From: a bacterium
GTDB lineage: Bacteria > Krumholzibacteriota > Krumholzibacteriia > LZORAL124-64-63
NCBI GenBank assembly: GCA_030591105.1
Contig: JAUVBS010000006.1
Span: 1 to 17,736, forward strand
DNA length: 17,736 bases
Direction of reading: 5' to 3'
How positions within the stretch are numbered: the stretch's first letter is position 1; every line of letters starts with the position of its first letter. Under the pieces are notes generated by a model. It saw only the letters and a program-made list of their open reading frames with translations, searched no databases and was not told the DNA's origin. The position numbers and the translations under genes are program-made. Shown here one piece after another: positions 6,881 to 15,095 of the stretch.

Positions 6881-6945
6881 AGCGACGCGTCCTCTGCCCG
6901 CCCGTCCCCACCTTTGCCACGCCCCGGTACGGTCCGGAGGCAGCC

Positions 6946-9231
6946 TTGAATCTGGCCCAGCTCCTCGATCGCCTGCGTGCTGACCGCACCTTCATGCGCA
7001 ACGTTACCCGCTGGGAAGTCATTCCGCCGCAACCCGGTCGCTACGCCGAATTCCCAGCCGAGCTGGACGAACGTCTGGTTGCTGTCATGCGTCGACGCGG
7101 TGTCGAACGGCTCTACAGCCACCAGGCCGAGGCGGTGCGCCTGGCGCTGTCCGGGCGCTCATTCGTCGTGCCGACCCCGACCGCTTCGGGCAAGACACTT
7201 TGCTACAATCTGCCAGTGCTGCACACGATCCTGCGCGAGCCGCAAGCGCGCGCCCTCTACCTTTTTCCCACCAAGGCGCTGGCGCAGGACCAGATGCACG
7301 AAGTCCACGGCATCATCACCGACCTCGGGCTCGACATCAAGACGTTCACGTTCGATGGTGACACCCCCGAAACCGCGCGTCGGGCGATCCGCAGCAGCGG
7401 CCATATCGTCGTGACCAACCCGGACATGCTCCACCAGGGGATCCTGCCGCACCACACGCTCTGGGTGAAACTGTTCGAGAATCTACGCTACGTCGTCATC
7501 GACGAGGTCCATCAGTACCGTGGTGTCTTCGGGAGCCACGTGGCCAACGTCGTGCGCCGTCTACGCCGGATCGCGAAGTTCTACGGCGCAGAACCGCGAT
7601 TCATCTGCTGTTCGGCGACCATCGCCAATCCCCATGAATTGGCGGAGCGCCTGATCGGCGAACCGGTGGCCGAGATTGCCGATAACGGTGCGCCGCGCGG
7701 CGAGAAACATTTCGTGTTCACCAACCCGCCCGTGGTCAACGCCGAGCTCGGCATCCGCCGTTCGGCGGTCAAGGAGGTGCGCGCGATCGCTGAGCGTTTC
7801 CTCGCCGCCGACACGCAGTTGATCGTCTTCGCCCGCAGCCGCATGCGGGTCGAGTTGCTTTTGACCTATTTGCGCCAAGCGGGGCGGCGGGTCGGTATCA
7901 AGACGGGTGAGGTGCGCGGTTACCGCGGCGGTTATCTGCCGAGTGAGCGGCGTGCCATCGAGCGCGGCTTGCGCGAGGGATCGGTCAATGCGGTTGTATC
8001 GACCAACGCGCTGGAACTGGGTATCGACATCGGCCGGCTCGATGTCTGTATCATGGCGGGCTACGCCGGCACCGTGGCGAGTACCTGGCAACAGGCGGGG
8101 CGCGCCGGCCGTCGCCAGAACCTCAGCGCGGTGATCCTGGTTGCCACCAGCAGTCCCGTCGACCAGTACGTCGTGACCAATCCTGATTTCTTTTTCGGGC
8201 GTTCTCCGGAATACGCGACCATCGATCCGGAGAACCTGGTGATCTTGATGAGCCACCTCAAGTGTGCCACGTTCGAACTGCCGTTCCTGACGGACGAGCG
8301 CTTCGGCGACCGCCAGGTGAGTGAGATCCTCGACTACCTGGTCGAGCAAGAGGTTCTGCACCGCGGCGCAGACAAATACCACTGGATGGCCGATACCTAT
8401 CCGGCCGAAGAGGTCAGTCTGCGTAGTGCCGCACCGGACAACGTGGTCATCATCGACGGCTCGGTTGCTGGCGGGCGGGTCATCGGTGAGATGGATCTGT
8501 TCAGCGCCCAGGAGATGCTTCACGACGAAGCGGTCTATATCCACGGTGCTCAGCAGTATCACGTCGACCGTCTCGACTGGGATCGGCGCGAAGCCCATGT
8601 CACGCCGGTTACCGTCGATTACTACACCGACGCCCAGCGCAAGAGCGAGCTCAAGACCCTCACCGCGGAGGAGCGCCGTCCGGATCGGCTCGGCGAACTG
8701 GCTGCCGGGGAGATCGGGCTGATCACCAAGGTGACGGTGTTCAAGAAGATCAAGCTGGGGAGCCACGAGAACGTCGGCGCCGGCCGGGTCCACCTACCGG
8801 AGATGGAGATGCACACCACCAGTTTCTGGTGGGAACTACCTGACGAACTGGTGGTGACCATGGCCGACGAGGGGCTCGATCTGGGCGACGGACTCAAAGG
8901 TCTGGCGCACCTGCTCGGGCGTGTGGCGCCGATGTTCGTGATGGCCGATCCAGCCGATCTACACGCCCAAGCCATGGTCCGCTCGCCGTTCACGAAGAGG
9001 CCCACTCTCTATCTCTACGACGCTTTCCCCGGCGGTGTCGGGTTCGCGCGACGAATTTTTCAGCAGTTCGAGCAAATCCGCGCAGCCGCTGCGGTCCATC
9101 TGCAGCGATGTGGTTGCGAGCGCGGCTGTCCGTCGTGCGTTGGTGCGGCGATCGAGTCCGGTGGTACCGCCAAGCGTGCCGCCGCCTGGTTGCTGACACA
9201 GGCTTCAGCCGGGGCGTCAGCAGCCGGCTGA
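6946..9231 (+). CDS. mrfA: MrfA/YprA-type DEAD/DEAH helicase with C-terminal Zn-binding (DUF1998/MZB) domain
   Basis: This 761-aa superfamily 2 helicase is close to the length of Bacillus MrfA (YprA), which acts with the exonuclease MrfB in UvrABC-independent repair of mitomycin-type DNA lesions. Motifs in order: Q-like YSHQ (57-60), motif I TPTASGKT (77-84), Ia PTKALAQDQ (108-116), TNPD (157-160), DEVH box (186-189), SAT (213-215), motif V TNALELGIDIG (363-373) and motif VI QAGRAGRR (393-400). The C-terminal cysteines C722, C724, C728 and C731 (CxCxxxCPSC) are the zinc-binding cluster of this family. Start TTG 6946 is set by GGAGG at 6936-6940, 5 nt upstream. The MrfB-type gene starts 19 nt after the stop, the same pairing as in Bacillus. 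Confidence 0.93.
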   Translation: MNLAQLLDRLRADRTFMRNVTRWEVIPPQPGRYAEFPAELDERLVAVMRRRGVERLYSHQAEAVRLALSGRSFVVPTPTASGKTLCYNLPVLHTILREPQARALYLFPTKALAQDQMHEVHGIITDLGLDIKTFTFDGDTPETARRAIRSSGHIVVTNPDMLHQGILPHHTLWVKLFENLRYVVIDEVHQYRGVFGSHVANVVRRLRRIAKFYGAEPRFICCSATIANPHELAERLIGEPVAEIADNGAPRGEKHFVFTNPPVVNAELGIRRSAVKEVRAIAERFLAADTQLIVFARSRMRVELLLTYLRQAGRRVGIKTGEVRGYRGGYLPSERRAIERGLREGSVNAVVSTNALELGIDIGRLDVCIMAGYAGTVASTWQQAGRAGRRQNLSAVILVATSSPVDQYVVTNPDFFFGRSPEYATIDPENLVILMSHLKCATFELPFLTDERFGDRQVSEILDYLVEQEVLHRGADKYHWMADTYPAEEVSLRSAAPDNVVIIDGSVAGGRVIGEMDLFSAQEMLHDEAVYIHGAQQYHVDRLDWDRREAHVTPVTVDYYTDAQRKSELKTLTAEERRPDRLGELAAGEIGLITKVTVFKKIKLGSHENVGAGRVHLPEMEMHTTSFWWELPDELVVTMADEGLDLGDGLKGLAHLLGRVAPMFVMADPADLHAQAMVRSPFTKRPTLYLYDAFPGGVGFARRIFQQFEQIRAAAAVHLQRCGCERGCPSCVGAAIESGGTAKRAAAWLLTQASAGASAAG

Positions 9232-9250
9232 CCGACGTGGGAGATCGGTC

Positions 9251-10516
9251 TTGGATCTGCGGAAACGTCTCGCCCAACTCGATCGGCTGACCGGTCAACC
9301 GCACCGGGATCGTTCTGGCAACACTGCTGCTGCCGTCGCGCCGGTCGATACCAGCGCTGTCTGCCGTCTCCTCGAACTCGACGCGCGGCCTTGTCCCGAG
9401 GGTACGCTGTGGCAGCGGAGCTACCGCCCCGACGATCTGTTAACCCCTCCGAAATCGTTACCTGACTTGACCGGCATTCTGCCGCAGGCCACCTCCACCA
9501 CGGTAAATAGCGAGGAGCTGCTCTTCCTGGACACCGAGACTACGGGGCTGGTCGGCGGTACCGGGAGCCTGGCGTTTCTGATCGGAGTGGCGTGGTGGGA
9601 AGCCGGCGCGTTTCACGTCCGCCAATATTTTCTATGCGGGCCGGGACACGAGGAGCCGATCCTGGGCGAGTTGCGTCGCCTGGCCGCACGTTTCAGGGTC
9701 GGGGTCACCGATAACGGCAACGGTTTCGATCTGCCGCTGCTCCGCACGCGCGCGCTGCTGTCTCGTCTGCCGGATCCTTGCGGCCAACTGGTGAGCTGGG
9801 ATCTGCTCACGGCGGTTCGCCGGTTATGGGGACGCCGTCTGCCCGACTGCCGCCAACAAACCGTCGAAACGGCCATCGGCAAGAGTGTGCGTGGTGTAGG
9901 CGACATCCCGGGTGCCGAGATCCCCCAGGTCTATTTTCGCTACTTGCGTAGCGGAGATCTCCAGCGGTTGCCCAACGTGTTGCGGCACAATCGGCGGGAC
10001 ATGGCCGGCATGGGGACGATTTTCACGAATGTGGCCGCCGCCGCGACGAAACTCGCCGCGACGGTGCCGCCCCGTACAGCTCAGCTCAGCTGGCAAGACG
10101 GCTGGTCGTGGGGGCGGATCTGCGAGGCGAGACGCGACCGGAAAGGTGCCGCCGGCTGGCTCACCTACGCAGTGACGGCGTCGGGGCTGCTGGGCGACGA
10201 GAAGCCGGTCGCGCTGCCCGACCGCTTCCTCGCCGACGCGGTACGCATTCTGAAGCGTACCGGCGACTGGCCGCTGGTCATGCGGGTGGTGACCAGCTCA
10301 CTGGCGCGGCCGGCAGCTCCGGGCTGGTTACACCGTGAGGCGGCGATCCTCTACGAGCACCGGCTCGGCCGTCCTGATCTCGCGCTCGCCCACGCCGAAG
10401 CGCTCGCTGATGCACACCGCCTCGGCAGGCTGCGCCGGAAACTAGCCCGGGTGCCCAATTCCGGACACGGTTCAGATGTGGGTGGGCGTTGCCGGCGGCG
10501 ATCTGGCCCGGTATAG
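9251..10516 (+). CDS. mrfB: MrfB/YprB-type RNase H-fold DEDDh 3'-5' exonuclease
   Basis: This 421-aa protein has a ribonuclease H-like exonuclease domain at about residues 85-260. The acidic metal-binding set is visible: D94 and E96 in FLDTETTGL, D160 in DNGNGFDLPLL, and H246/D250 in LRHNRRDM. The HNxxD spacing matches YprB. Residues 300-410 are helical, Ala/Leu/Arg-rich and repeat-like, probably an interaction region. In Bacillus the YprB homologue works with the YprA helicase in DNA repair, and the adjacency here supports the same role. TTG 9251 is chosen because GGGAG at 9239-9243 lies 7 nt upstream. The gene ends in TAG within a promoter-like TATAGT and is followed 19 nt later by a small unknown gene. 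Confidence 0.88.
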   Translation: MDLRKRLAQLDRLTGQPHRDRSGNTAAAVAPVDTSAVCRLLELDARPCPEGTLWQRSYRPDDLLTPPKSLPDLTGILPQATSTTVNSEELLFLDTETTGLVGGTGSLAFLIGVAWWEAGAFHVRQYFLCGPGHEEPILGELRRLAARFRVGVTDNGNGFDLPLLRTRALLSRLPDPCGQLVSWDLLTAVRRLWGRRLPDCRQQTVETAIGKSVRGVGDIPGAEIPQVYFRYLRSGDLQRLPNVLRHNRRDMAGMGTIFTNVAAAATKLAATVPPRTAQLSWQDGWSWGRICEARRDRKGAAGWLTYAVTASGLLGDEKPVALPDRFLADAVRILKRTGDWPLVMRVVTSSLARPAAPGWLHREAAILYEHRLGRPDLALAHAEALADAHRLGRLRRKLARVPNSGHGSDVGGRCRRRSGPV

Positions 10517-10517
10517 T
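10489..10517 (+). promoter_or_regulatory. Promoter-like pair overlapping the mrfB stop
   Basis: TTGCCG (10489-10494) and TATAGT (10512-10517) are 17 bp apart. Transcription would begin near 10524, exactly at the AGGAGGT ribosome site of the next gene, leaving almost no leader. That makes a functional promoter doubtful; a chance match within mrfB is equally likely. Confidence 0.25.
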
Positions 10518-10535
10518 GGACGCAGGAGGTGTACT

Positions 10536-10967
10536 ATGGCCAACCTGACCCGAACCGAAGGTCACTTGATCGTGGCGGCCGTTCGTGTGCTCACCCATTC
10601 CCTGCAACGCTCCCCGGAGCCCGGCGAAATCGCCGACTTGCTCGCTATGCCAGCGGCGTCGGCGCGCGTACAGATCGTGGCCCTCGCGGACTTGGGGATC
10701 TTGGTCGTGGTCGAGAGTGCGTTCGCCACCCACGTGGAAGTCCGCGACTACACCCGGCTGGAGCAACTACCGGCTGCGGACGAGAGCGAGTTTGCCGAAG
10801 AGCTGGCCGACTTCGATCGTCGCAAACAGGAAGAAGCGGATAAGATGTCCCAGCTATTCGCCGACGGCGAACACGATCGTCGTCATGCCGATAAACTGGG
10901 TAAGATGGACGAAGATCTGCGAGCATTCCAGAAGCAGAAACCCAAGGATCCCTTTGCCGACGACTGA
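10536..10967 (+). CDS. Unrecognised small acidic protein with winged-helix-like N terminus
   Basis: I do not recognise this 143-aa protein. Residues 5-75 look like a helix-turn-helix or winged-helix fold: helices around residues 9-24, 29-38 and 41-52 (EIADLLAMPAASARVQIVAL), then a hydrophobic beta pair (GILVVVESAF, THVEVRDY). Residues 83-143 are highly charged (EFAEELADFDRRKQEEADKM, later DEDLRAFQKQKPKD) and predicted helical or coiled. The start ATG 10536 has an excellent AGGAGGT at 10524-10530, so translation is well supported. It follows mrfB by 19 nt in the same direction and converges on the ppiD-like gene with a 31-nt gap. It could be a regulator or accessory subunit of the MrfAB pair; that is inference from position. 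Confidence 0.7.
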   Translation: MANLTRTEGHLIVAAVRVLTHSLQRSPEPGEIADLLAMPAASARVQIVALADLGILVVVESAFATHVEVRDYTRLEQLPAADESEFAEELADFDRRKQEEADKMSQLFADGEHDRRHADKLGKMDEDLRAFQKQKPKDPFADD

Positions 10968-10998
10968 TATTGCCAGGGCAACGGTTCTGAAACGAATT

Positions 10999-12810
10999 CT
11001 AGCTGCCCTGCCGCGCCTCGTCGCGTAGATCGACGATATCCGCTGCGGCCAGTTTGGTCGTGAACCAACCATCGAGTAGCGTATTTTGCTTGCGGGCGAG
11101 TAAACTCGCACGGATGCCGGCGCGTCGGGCTTCGAAATCGTCTTCAGAGACCGGTTGCTGCCAGATAGGACGTACGGCGTACAGACCGCGCAGCGTGGCG
11201 ACTTCCGGTACCAGTTCGCCTACCGGCGACGAGAGAGCCACTTCGTTGAACGCAGTGCCATAGCCGACGTCGGCAACGTTGCTCGCAACGGTCAGGGTAT
11301 CGGTGACCGCGTGAGCGAGACCGAGTTCGCTGGCGACCTCGGCCAGGGACTGTCCTAGCTGTACCTTGCCCACGGCGGGCGAGAGTTGGGCTGCGGCCAG
11401 CTCGCGGTTATGGGTCCGCTTCAACTCGAGCGAAACTTGCGAGCGCACACGTTCGAGCGGTGCCGGACCGGCGGGAGTGACGCCGGCGGCTCGCACGAGA
11501 TAGAAGGAATTACTATTCTCCAGCACAGAGCTGATCTCGCCGTCCTCGGCGCGGAAGGTATAGTTACTGCCGGCGACGCTCAGCGGTAAGCCTGGGATAT
11601 CGCGTCCCTTGACGAATGGGGGCGGATCGTTGACCTGGAGCGATTCAGCCTTGGCGGTTTCGACGAAAGTGTCGGCGGAGACGCGCTCGCGGAATTCGTT
11701 GGCAAGGGCGTAGATATCACCCAACGTCTCGGAACTCGGATCGACCCGGAACAGGATGTGACGGGCGTGGACCTTTTCCACCTCACCGGTGTCGTCGGTG
11801 AAGCGTTCGAGTACTTCGATCAAGTGATAGCCGAATCGCGTCTTGACCGGTTCGCTGAGCTCGCCGACCGGTAGGCTGAAGGCGACGTCAGTAAACGGCT
11901 TGACCATGCGACGCTGATCGAACGTGCCGAGGTCTCCGCCCTGCTCCGCGGTACCGTCTTGGCTATACAACTCGGCGGCGTCGGCGAACGTGCGCTCGCC
12001 TGACGCGATCTCCTGGCGGACTTCCTCCAGGTCGCGCCGTACTTCGTCGTAGTCGATGGTACTCGGCTCTTTCGGCCAGGAGACGATGCTCGCCTGCGCT
12101 TGTTCCTCGCGGTGGTACTTGCCCAGGTGGGTTTCGTAGTACTCCGTAATTTCCGAGTCCGGCGGCTCGTAGTCGCTATCGAGGTCGGCGTAGAGCACAC
12201 CGATCCATTCCGCCACCGCTCGGCCGGTCTGGCGCAAGTAGGCCTCACGTACTTCGGCGTCGCTGATCACGGCACCAGCGGTGATCATCTGCTGCAGCTT
12301 GCGCTGGGGTAGAGTGGCGCGGATGAACTGCTCGGCGAGGCTCCAATCACGTGCGGGGTTCTGTAGATCGGCGTAGTACCGAGCCAGGTCGGGCTGTCCG
12401 TTTTCGTCGAGGTAGCCGGCGAGCAACTCCGGCGGTGGATTGTTACGGAAGGTGTCGAGGATCTCGTCGTCGGTGACGGTGATCCCGAGGCGCTCGATTT
12501 CCTGGTCGACGATTACGCTTCGCACCAACTGATCCCAAGCCCGTTCCGACGCCTCGGCGACCTGGTTGGCCGTCAGGGTTCGATCGGCCGCTTGCTGCCG
12601 GAACTGGGAGACGGTCTGCTGATAGGTTCGGCTCCAGGCGACGCCGCTGATGGTCACGCCGTTGACCGAACCGACGGCACTACCACCCGAGGACCGGCCC
12701 GGCTGGCTGCCGCTGTAGTCCATTCCCCAGGCCAAAAAGATAAATGCGATGAATGAGACCGCGATCACCCAGTAGAAGATCTTGGCCTTCGAGCGCAGGA
12801 ATTTAAACAT
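10999..12810 (-). CDS. PpiD/SurA-like membrane-anchored peptidyl-prolyl isomerase or chaperone
   Basis: The 603-aa product has an N-terminal cytoplasmic stub (FKFLRSKAK), a single membrane anchor (about residues 11-29) and a large extracytoplasmic part, the PpiD layout. Residues 45-230 resemble the SurA_N-type chaperone region. A parvulin unit spans about 235-336 (FADAAELYSQDGTAEQGGDLG, then FSLPVGELSEPVKTRFGYHLIEV). A second, shorter unit starts at VHARHILFRVD (347-357), and a third partial match (VALSSPVGELVPEVATLRG) lies near 524-542. The first unit lacks the usual ARHIL start (AQASIVSW instead). The role is probably folding of secreted proteins. ATG at 12810 is chosen because the anchor follows directly and GGGAG lies 9 nt upstream; a longer frame from 12918 adds a non-signal extension. 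Confidence 0.85.
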   Translation of the reverse strand: MFKFLRSKAKIFYWVIAVSFIAFIFLAWGMDYSGSQPGRSSGGSAVGSVNGVTISGVAWSRTYQQTVSQFRQQAADRTLTANQVAEASERAWDQLVRSVIVDQEIERLGITVTDDEILDTFRNNPPPELLAGYLDENGQPDLARYYADLQNPARDWSLAEQFIRATLPQRKLQQMITAGAVISDAEVREAYLRQTGRAVAEWIGVLYADLDSDYEPPDSEITEYYETHLGKYHREEQAQASIVSWPKEPSTIDYDEVRRDLEEVRQEIASGERTFADAAELYSQDGTAEQGGDLGTFDQRRMVKPFTDVAFSLPVGELSEPVKTRFGYHLIEVLERFTDDTGEVEKVHARHILFRVDPSSETLGDIYALANEFRERVSADTFVETAKAESLQVNDPPPFVKGRDIPGLPLSVAGSNYTFRAEDGEISSVLENSNSFYLVRAAGVTPAGPAPLERVRSQVSLELKRTHNRELAAAQLSPAVGKVQLGQSLAEVASELGLAHAVTDTLTVASNVADVGYGTAFNEVALSSPVGELVPEVATLRGLYAVRPIWQQPVSEDDFEARRAGIRASLLARKQNTLLDGWFTTKLAAADIVDLRDEARQGS

Positions 12811-12948
12811 CGATCTCGTCTCCCGAGCGGGGATAATTCGTGGCCTACCGTGACGGCGTACGGGCGCCGTCCCGAGCGATGGCCCGTTTAAAATGACCGG
12901 CGCGAAGCCGTAATGCACGCCGCTGCCGTGAACTGCTACCGATCGCTA

Positions 12949-12976
12949 AAGATAGCCGCGATCGCGAAGAACACAA
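12949..12976 (-). promoter_or_regulatory. Candidate promoter for the ppiD-like gene
   Basis: Read on the minus strand, TTGTGT (12976-12971) and TATCTT (12954-12949) are separated by 16 bp. A start near 12942 would give a leader of about 130 nt to ATG 12810. It lies in the 315-nt divergent intergenic region (12811-13125), back to back with the glnA promoter candidate. I see no other gene in that region. Confidence 0.4.
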
Positions 12977-13001
12977 GGATTGTAGGGTGTTAAAGTGGTG
13001 G

Positions 13002-13030
13002 TTGGGCTCGGGCGAGAAGTCTGCTAGCTT
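13002..13030 (+). promoter_or_regulatory. Candidate glnA promoter with extended -10
   Basis: TTGGGC (13002-13007) and TAGCTT (13025-13030) are 17 bp apart, with TG at 13022-13023 forming an extended -10 (TGC before TAGCTT). The start would be near 13037, giving a leader of about 90 nt. No GlnR-type TGTNA...TNACA operator or NtrC/sigma54 GG-GC element is evident. Confidence 0.45.
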
Positions 13031-13045
13031 AGGCGGGTCTTCGCC

Positions 13046-13086
13046 CTCAATCCGGGCCGATGAGTGAACGTGGGTCCCGGATTGAG
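13046..13086 (+). promoter_or_regulatory. Perfect 11-bp inverted repeat in the glnA leader
   Basis: CTCAATCCGGG (13046-13056) is exactly complementary to CCCGGATTGAG (13076-13086), with 19 nt between. In RNA, two further C-G pairs (13057-13058 with 13073-13074) can form past a bulged U, leaving a 14-nt loop. The arms are centred 30 bp apart, about three helical turns, so a protein operator is also possible. It lies just downstream of the candidate transcription start and 25 nt before the ribosome site GGAGGT (13112-13117), so it does not itself cover the start. A small GGCG/CGCC hairpin (13032-13045) abuts it on the 5' side. Confidence 0.6.
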
Positions 13087-13125
13087 CGGCCGCGACCAGA
13101 AGGTTCGACACGGAGGTAGCTTGCC

Positions 13126-14523
13126 ATGGCTGACGCCAAGCCATTCGATTTCAATCGCCCGTTTGCCGACGGAGTCGTCGATTCGAACCAGGAGCGGCAA
13201 TCCCTCCTGAATCAAATGCGCGATGATCGGGTACATTTTTTACGCCTGATTTTTACCGATGTGATGGGTCAGAACAAGAACGTGGAGGTGCCGGCGAGTC
13301 AGTTTGCGAAGGCGCTGGGCGGCGAGATCATGTTCGACGGCTCATCCATCGAGGGTTTTAGCCGCATCGAGGAATCGGATATGCTCCTGGTACCGGATCT
13401 GCGGTCGTACGCGGTGTTTCCGTTCCAGGAGAATGGCGATCGAGTGGCACGGCTGATCTGCGACGTTTACAACGCCGACCGCACGCCGTTTGCGGGGTGT
13501 CCGCGTTTGACCCTGCAGCGGACGCTGGAACGCTACCAGCAACGCGGTCTGAACCCCGTCTGCGGCCCCGAGCTGGAGTTTTTCCTCTTCCGCCGCGACG
13601 CCGACGGACACCCGACGGTCGCGACCCACGACGCTGGCGGTTACTTCGATCTGCTACCGGTCGATCGCGGAGAAGACGCCCGCCGCGATATCGTCAACAG
13701 TCTCGAGGCGATGGGCTTCGAGATCGAGGCGGCCCACCACGAAGTAGCGCCGGGCCAGCACGAGATCGACTTCCGGTACGCCGAGGCTCTCGAGACCGCC
13801 GATCGCGTCACCACGTTCCGCATGGTCGTAAAAAAGATCGCTCTGGACTACGGCCTGCACGCTACCTTCATGCCGAAGCCGCTCGCGGGGGTGAACGGTT
13901 CGGGCATGCATACCCACCAGTCGATTCTCATTGGTGAAGCAGAGGAGGCGCGCAACGCGTTCTTCGACGCCGACGGGCCGGGTCAGTTGAGCGACATGGC
14001 CCGCTTCTATATCGGCGGGCTACTCGCACACGCCTGCGCTTTCGTCGCCATTACCAACCCGCTGATCAACTCGTACAAACGGCTCGTACCCGGTTACGAG
14101 GCGCCGGTCAATGTCGCCTGGAGCGATCACAACCGTTCGCCGCTGATTCGGGTACCGGCGCGGCGGCGCGAAGGCACGCGGGTCGAAGTACGGGTCCCCG
14201 ACCCGAGTTGTAACCCCTACCTGGCGTTCGCGGTGATGCTCGCGGCCGGGCTCGACGGCATCGAGAATCAAATCGACCCCGGTCCACCGGTGAACCGCAA
14301 CGTTTTCGGCATGACGGCCCGGGAGAAGGAAGAACTGAATATCCGCCAGTTGCCGGGCACTCTCTACGAGGCGTTGCAGGAGCTGAAGCAGAACGAGGTC
14401 ATGCGCGATGCCCTCGGCGATCACATCTTCAATAACTTCATCCAGGCCAAGGAAGACGTGTGGTGGCGGTACCAGGCGGAGGTGCATCAGTGGGAGCTCG
14501 ATCGGTATCTCGGTTCGTACTAG
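13126..14523 (+). CDS. glnA: Glutamine synthetase, GSI-alpha type
   Basis: GlnA makes glutamine from glutamate, ammonia and ATP. The 465-aa product follows the type I pattern: FDGSSIEGFSRIEESDM (70-86), GPELEFFLF with metal ligands E149 and E151, HHEVAPGQHEIDF (E206, E213), NGSGMHTHQS (H262), NSYKRLVPGYEAP (R319) and the RVEVRVPDPSCNPYLA C-terminal active-site segment. It aligns closely with the Firmicutes-type GSI-alpha enzyme. The NLYDLP adenylylation site of GSI-beta is absent; the equivalent stretch reads NIRQLPGTLYEAL. Regulation is therefore more likely by feedback or transcription than by GlnE. The N terminus is about 18 residues longer than in Bacillus. ATG 13126 has GGAGGT 8 nt upstream. 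The next gene is 88 nt downstream. Confidence 0.95.
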   Translation: MADAKPFDFNRPFADGVVDSNQERQSLLNQMRDDRVHFLRLIFTDVMGQNKNVEVPASQFAKALGGEIMFDGSSIEGFSRIEESDMLLVPDLRSYAVFPFQENGDRVARLICDVYNADRTPFAGCPRLTLQRTLERYQQRGLNPVCGPELEFFLFRRDADGHPTVATHDAGGYFDLLPVDRGEDARRDIVNSLEAMGFEIEAAHHEVAPGQHEIDFRYAEALETADRVTTFRMVVKKIALDYGLHATFMPKPLAGVNGSGMHTHQSILIGEAEEARNAFFDADGPGQLSDMARFYIGGLLAHACAFVAITNPLINSYKRLVPGYEAPVNVAWSDHNRSPLIRVPARRREGTRVEVRVPDPSCNPYLAFAVMLAAGLDGIENQIDPGPPVNRNVFGMTAREKEELNIRQLPGTLYEALQELKQNEVMRDALGDHIFNNFIQAKEDVWWRYQAEVHQWELDRYLGSY

Positions 14524-14539
14524 TCGGTGCGGCCGGTGA

Positions 14540-14565
14540 ACCGAGCCCCGTCCCGGGGTGCCGGT
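14540..14565 (+). terminator. GC-rich stem-loop after glnA
   Basis: CCCCG (14546-14550) and CGGGG (14554-14558) form a tight hairpin with a TCC loop, flanked by ACCG (14540-14543) pairing with CGGT (14562-14565). It starts 17 nt after the glnA stop. There is no U-run after it, so intrinsic termination is uncertain; 3'-end protection is an alternative. Confidence 0.35.
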
Positions 14566-14611
14566 CTGCGTACCATCAAGCCGAAGTGGGGGCGACAAGG
14601 ACACCACGGCC

Positions 14612-15040
14612 ATGCTGAATCCGGGTCTAGTAGCCGTTGCCAGCGGGTTGGCGGCGCAGGCGGCCAAGGTGGTGGTGGAGCTGTTCGTTCGCCGCCGCTG
14701 GCGTCCCGCGCTGTTCTTTTCCTCCGGGGGTATGCCGAGTTCCCACACCGCGACGGTGACCACGCTCAGTTGGCTGGTGGCCCGTCAAGAAGGGGTGGAT
14801 TCGTCGGTTTTCTCGTTGGTGTTGATCTTCAGCATCTACGTGGTTTTTGAAGCGACCGGTTTGCGGCAGGAGGTAGGCAAGCAGGCCGAACTTCTCAACG
14901 ACCTGATGGACCGGGTCATCGCCACCCATCATCTGGACCACCACCGGTTACGCGAGTTGGTGGGCCATACGTGGCTCGAGGTCGTCGTCGGCTTTCTTTT
15001 CGGTTTGGTGTTCACCGCGCTCTATCTGCGATTGGGTTGA
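14612..15040 (+). CDS. Divergent PAP2 (DUF212/YuiD) family membrane protein
   Basis: This 142-aa protein carries the DUF212 signature SSGGMPSSHTATVTTLSW (37-54), FEATGLRQEVGKQAELLNDL (about 79-98), and LRELVGHTWLEVVVGFLFGLVF near the C terminus, with about three to four membrane segments. The family is distantly related to PAP2 lipid phosphatases and vanadium haloperoxidases. Its substrate is not established. ATG 14612 gives the expected N terminus (membrane helix about residues 5-25). The ribosome site is weak (AAGG at 14597-14600), and a GTG at 14558 opens the same frame but adds a non-conserved stretch. It lies between glnA and the parA promoter and probably forms its own unit or is read from glnA. 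Confidence 0.85.
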   Translation: MLNPGLVAVASGLAAQAAKVVVELFVRRRWRPALFFSSGGMPSSHTATVTTLSWLVARQEGVDSSVFSLVLIFSIYVVFEATGLRQEVGKQAELLNDLMDRVIATHHLDHHRLRELVGHTWLEVVVGFLFGLVFTALYLRLG

Positions 15041-15095
15041 TGCTGCGCTGCCATCGGCCGGCGTACCCGCCATGGTTTTCCCTTAACATCTTTGC

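Noticed and set aside
7561..8793. 410-codon minus-strand open frame inside mrfA
   Set aside because: It lies wholly antisense to a helicase with all motifs intact. Its translation has no recognisable domain and it is a by-product of high GC content.
12811..12918. Longer start for the ppiD-like gene at 12918
   Set aside because: It would place 36 charged residues before the membrane anchor. ATG 12810 has a ribosome site and gives the standard PpiD N terminus.
13032..13045. Small GGCG/CGCC hairpin read as a terminator before glnA
   Set aside because: A stem of four base pairs without a U-run, located inside the presumed glnA leader, is too weak to call.
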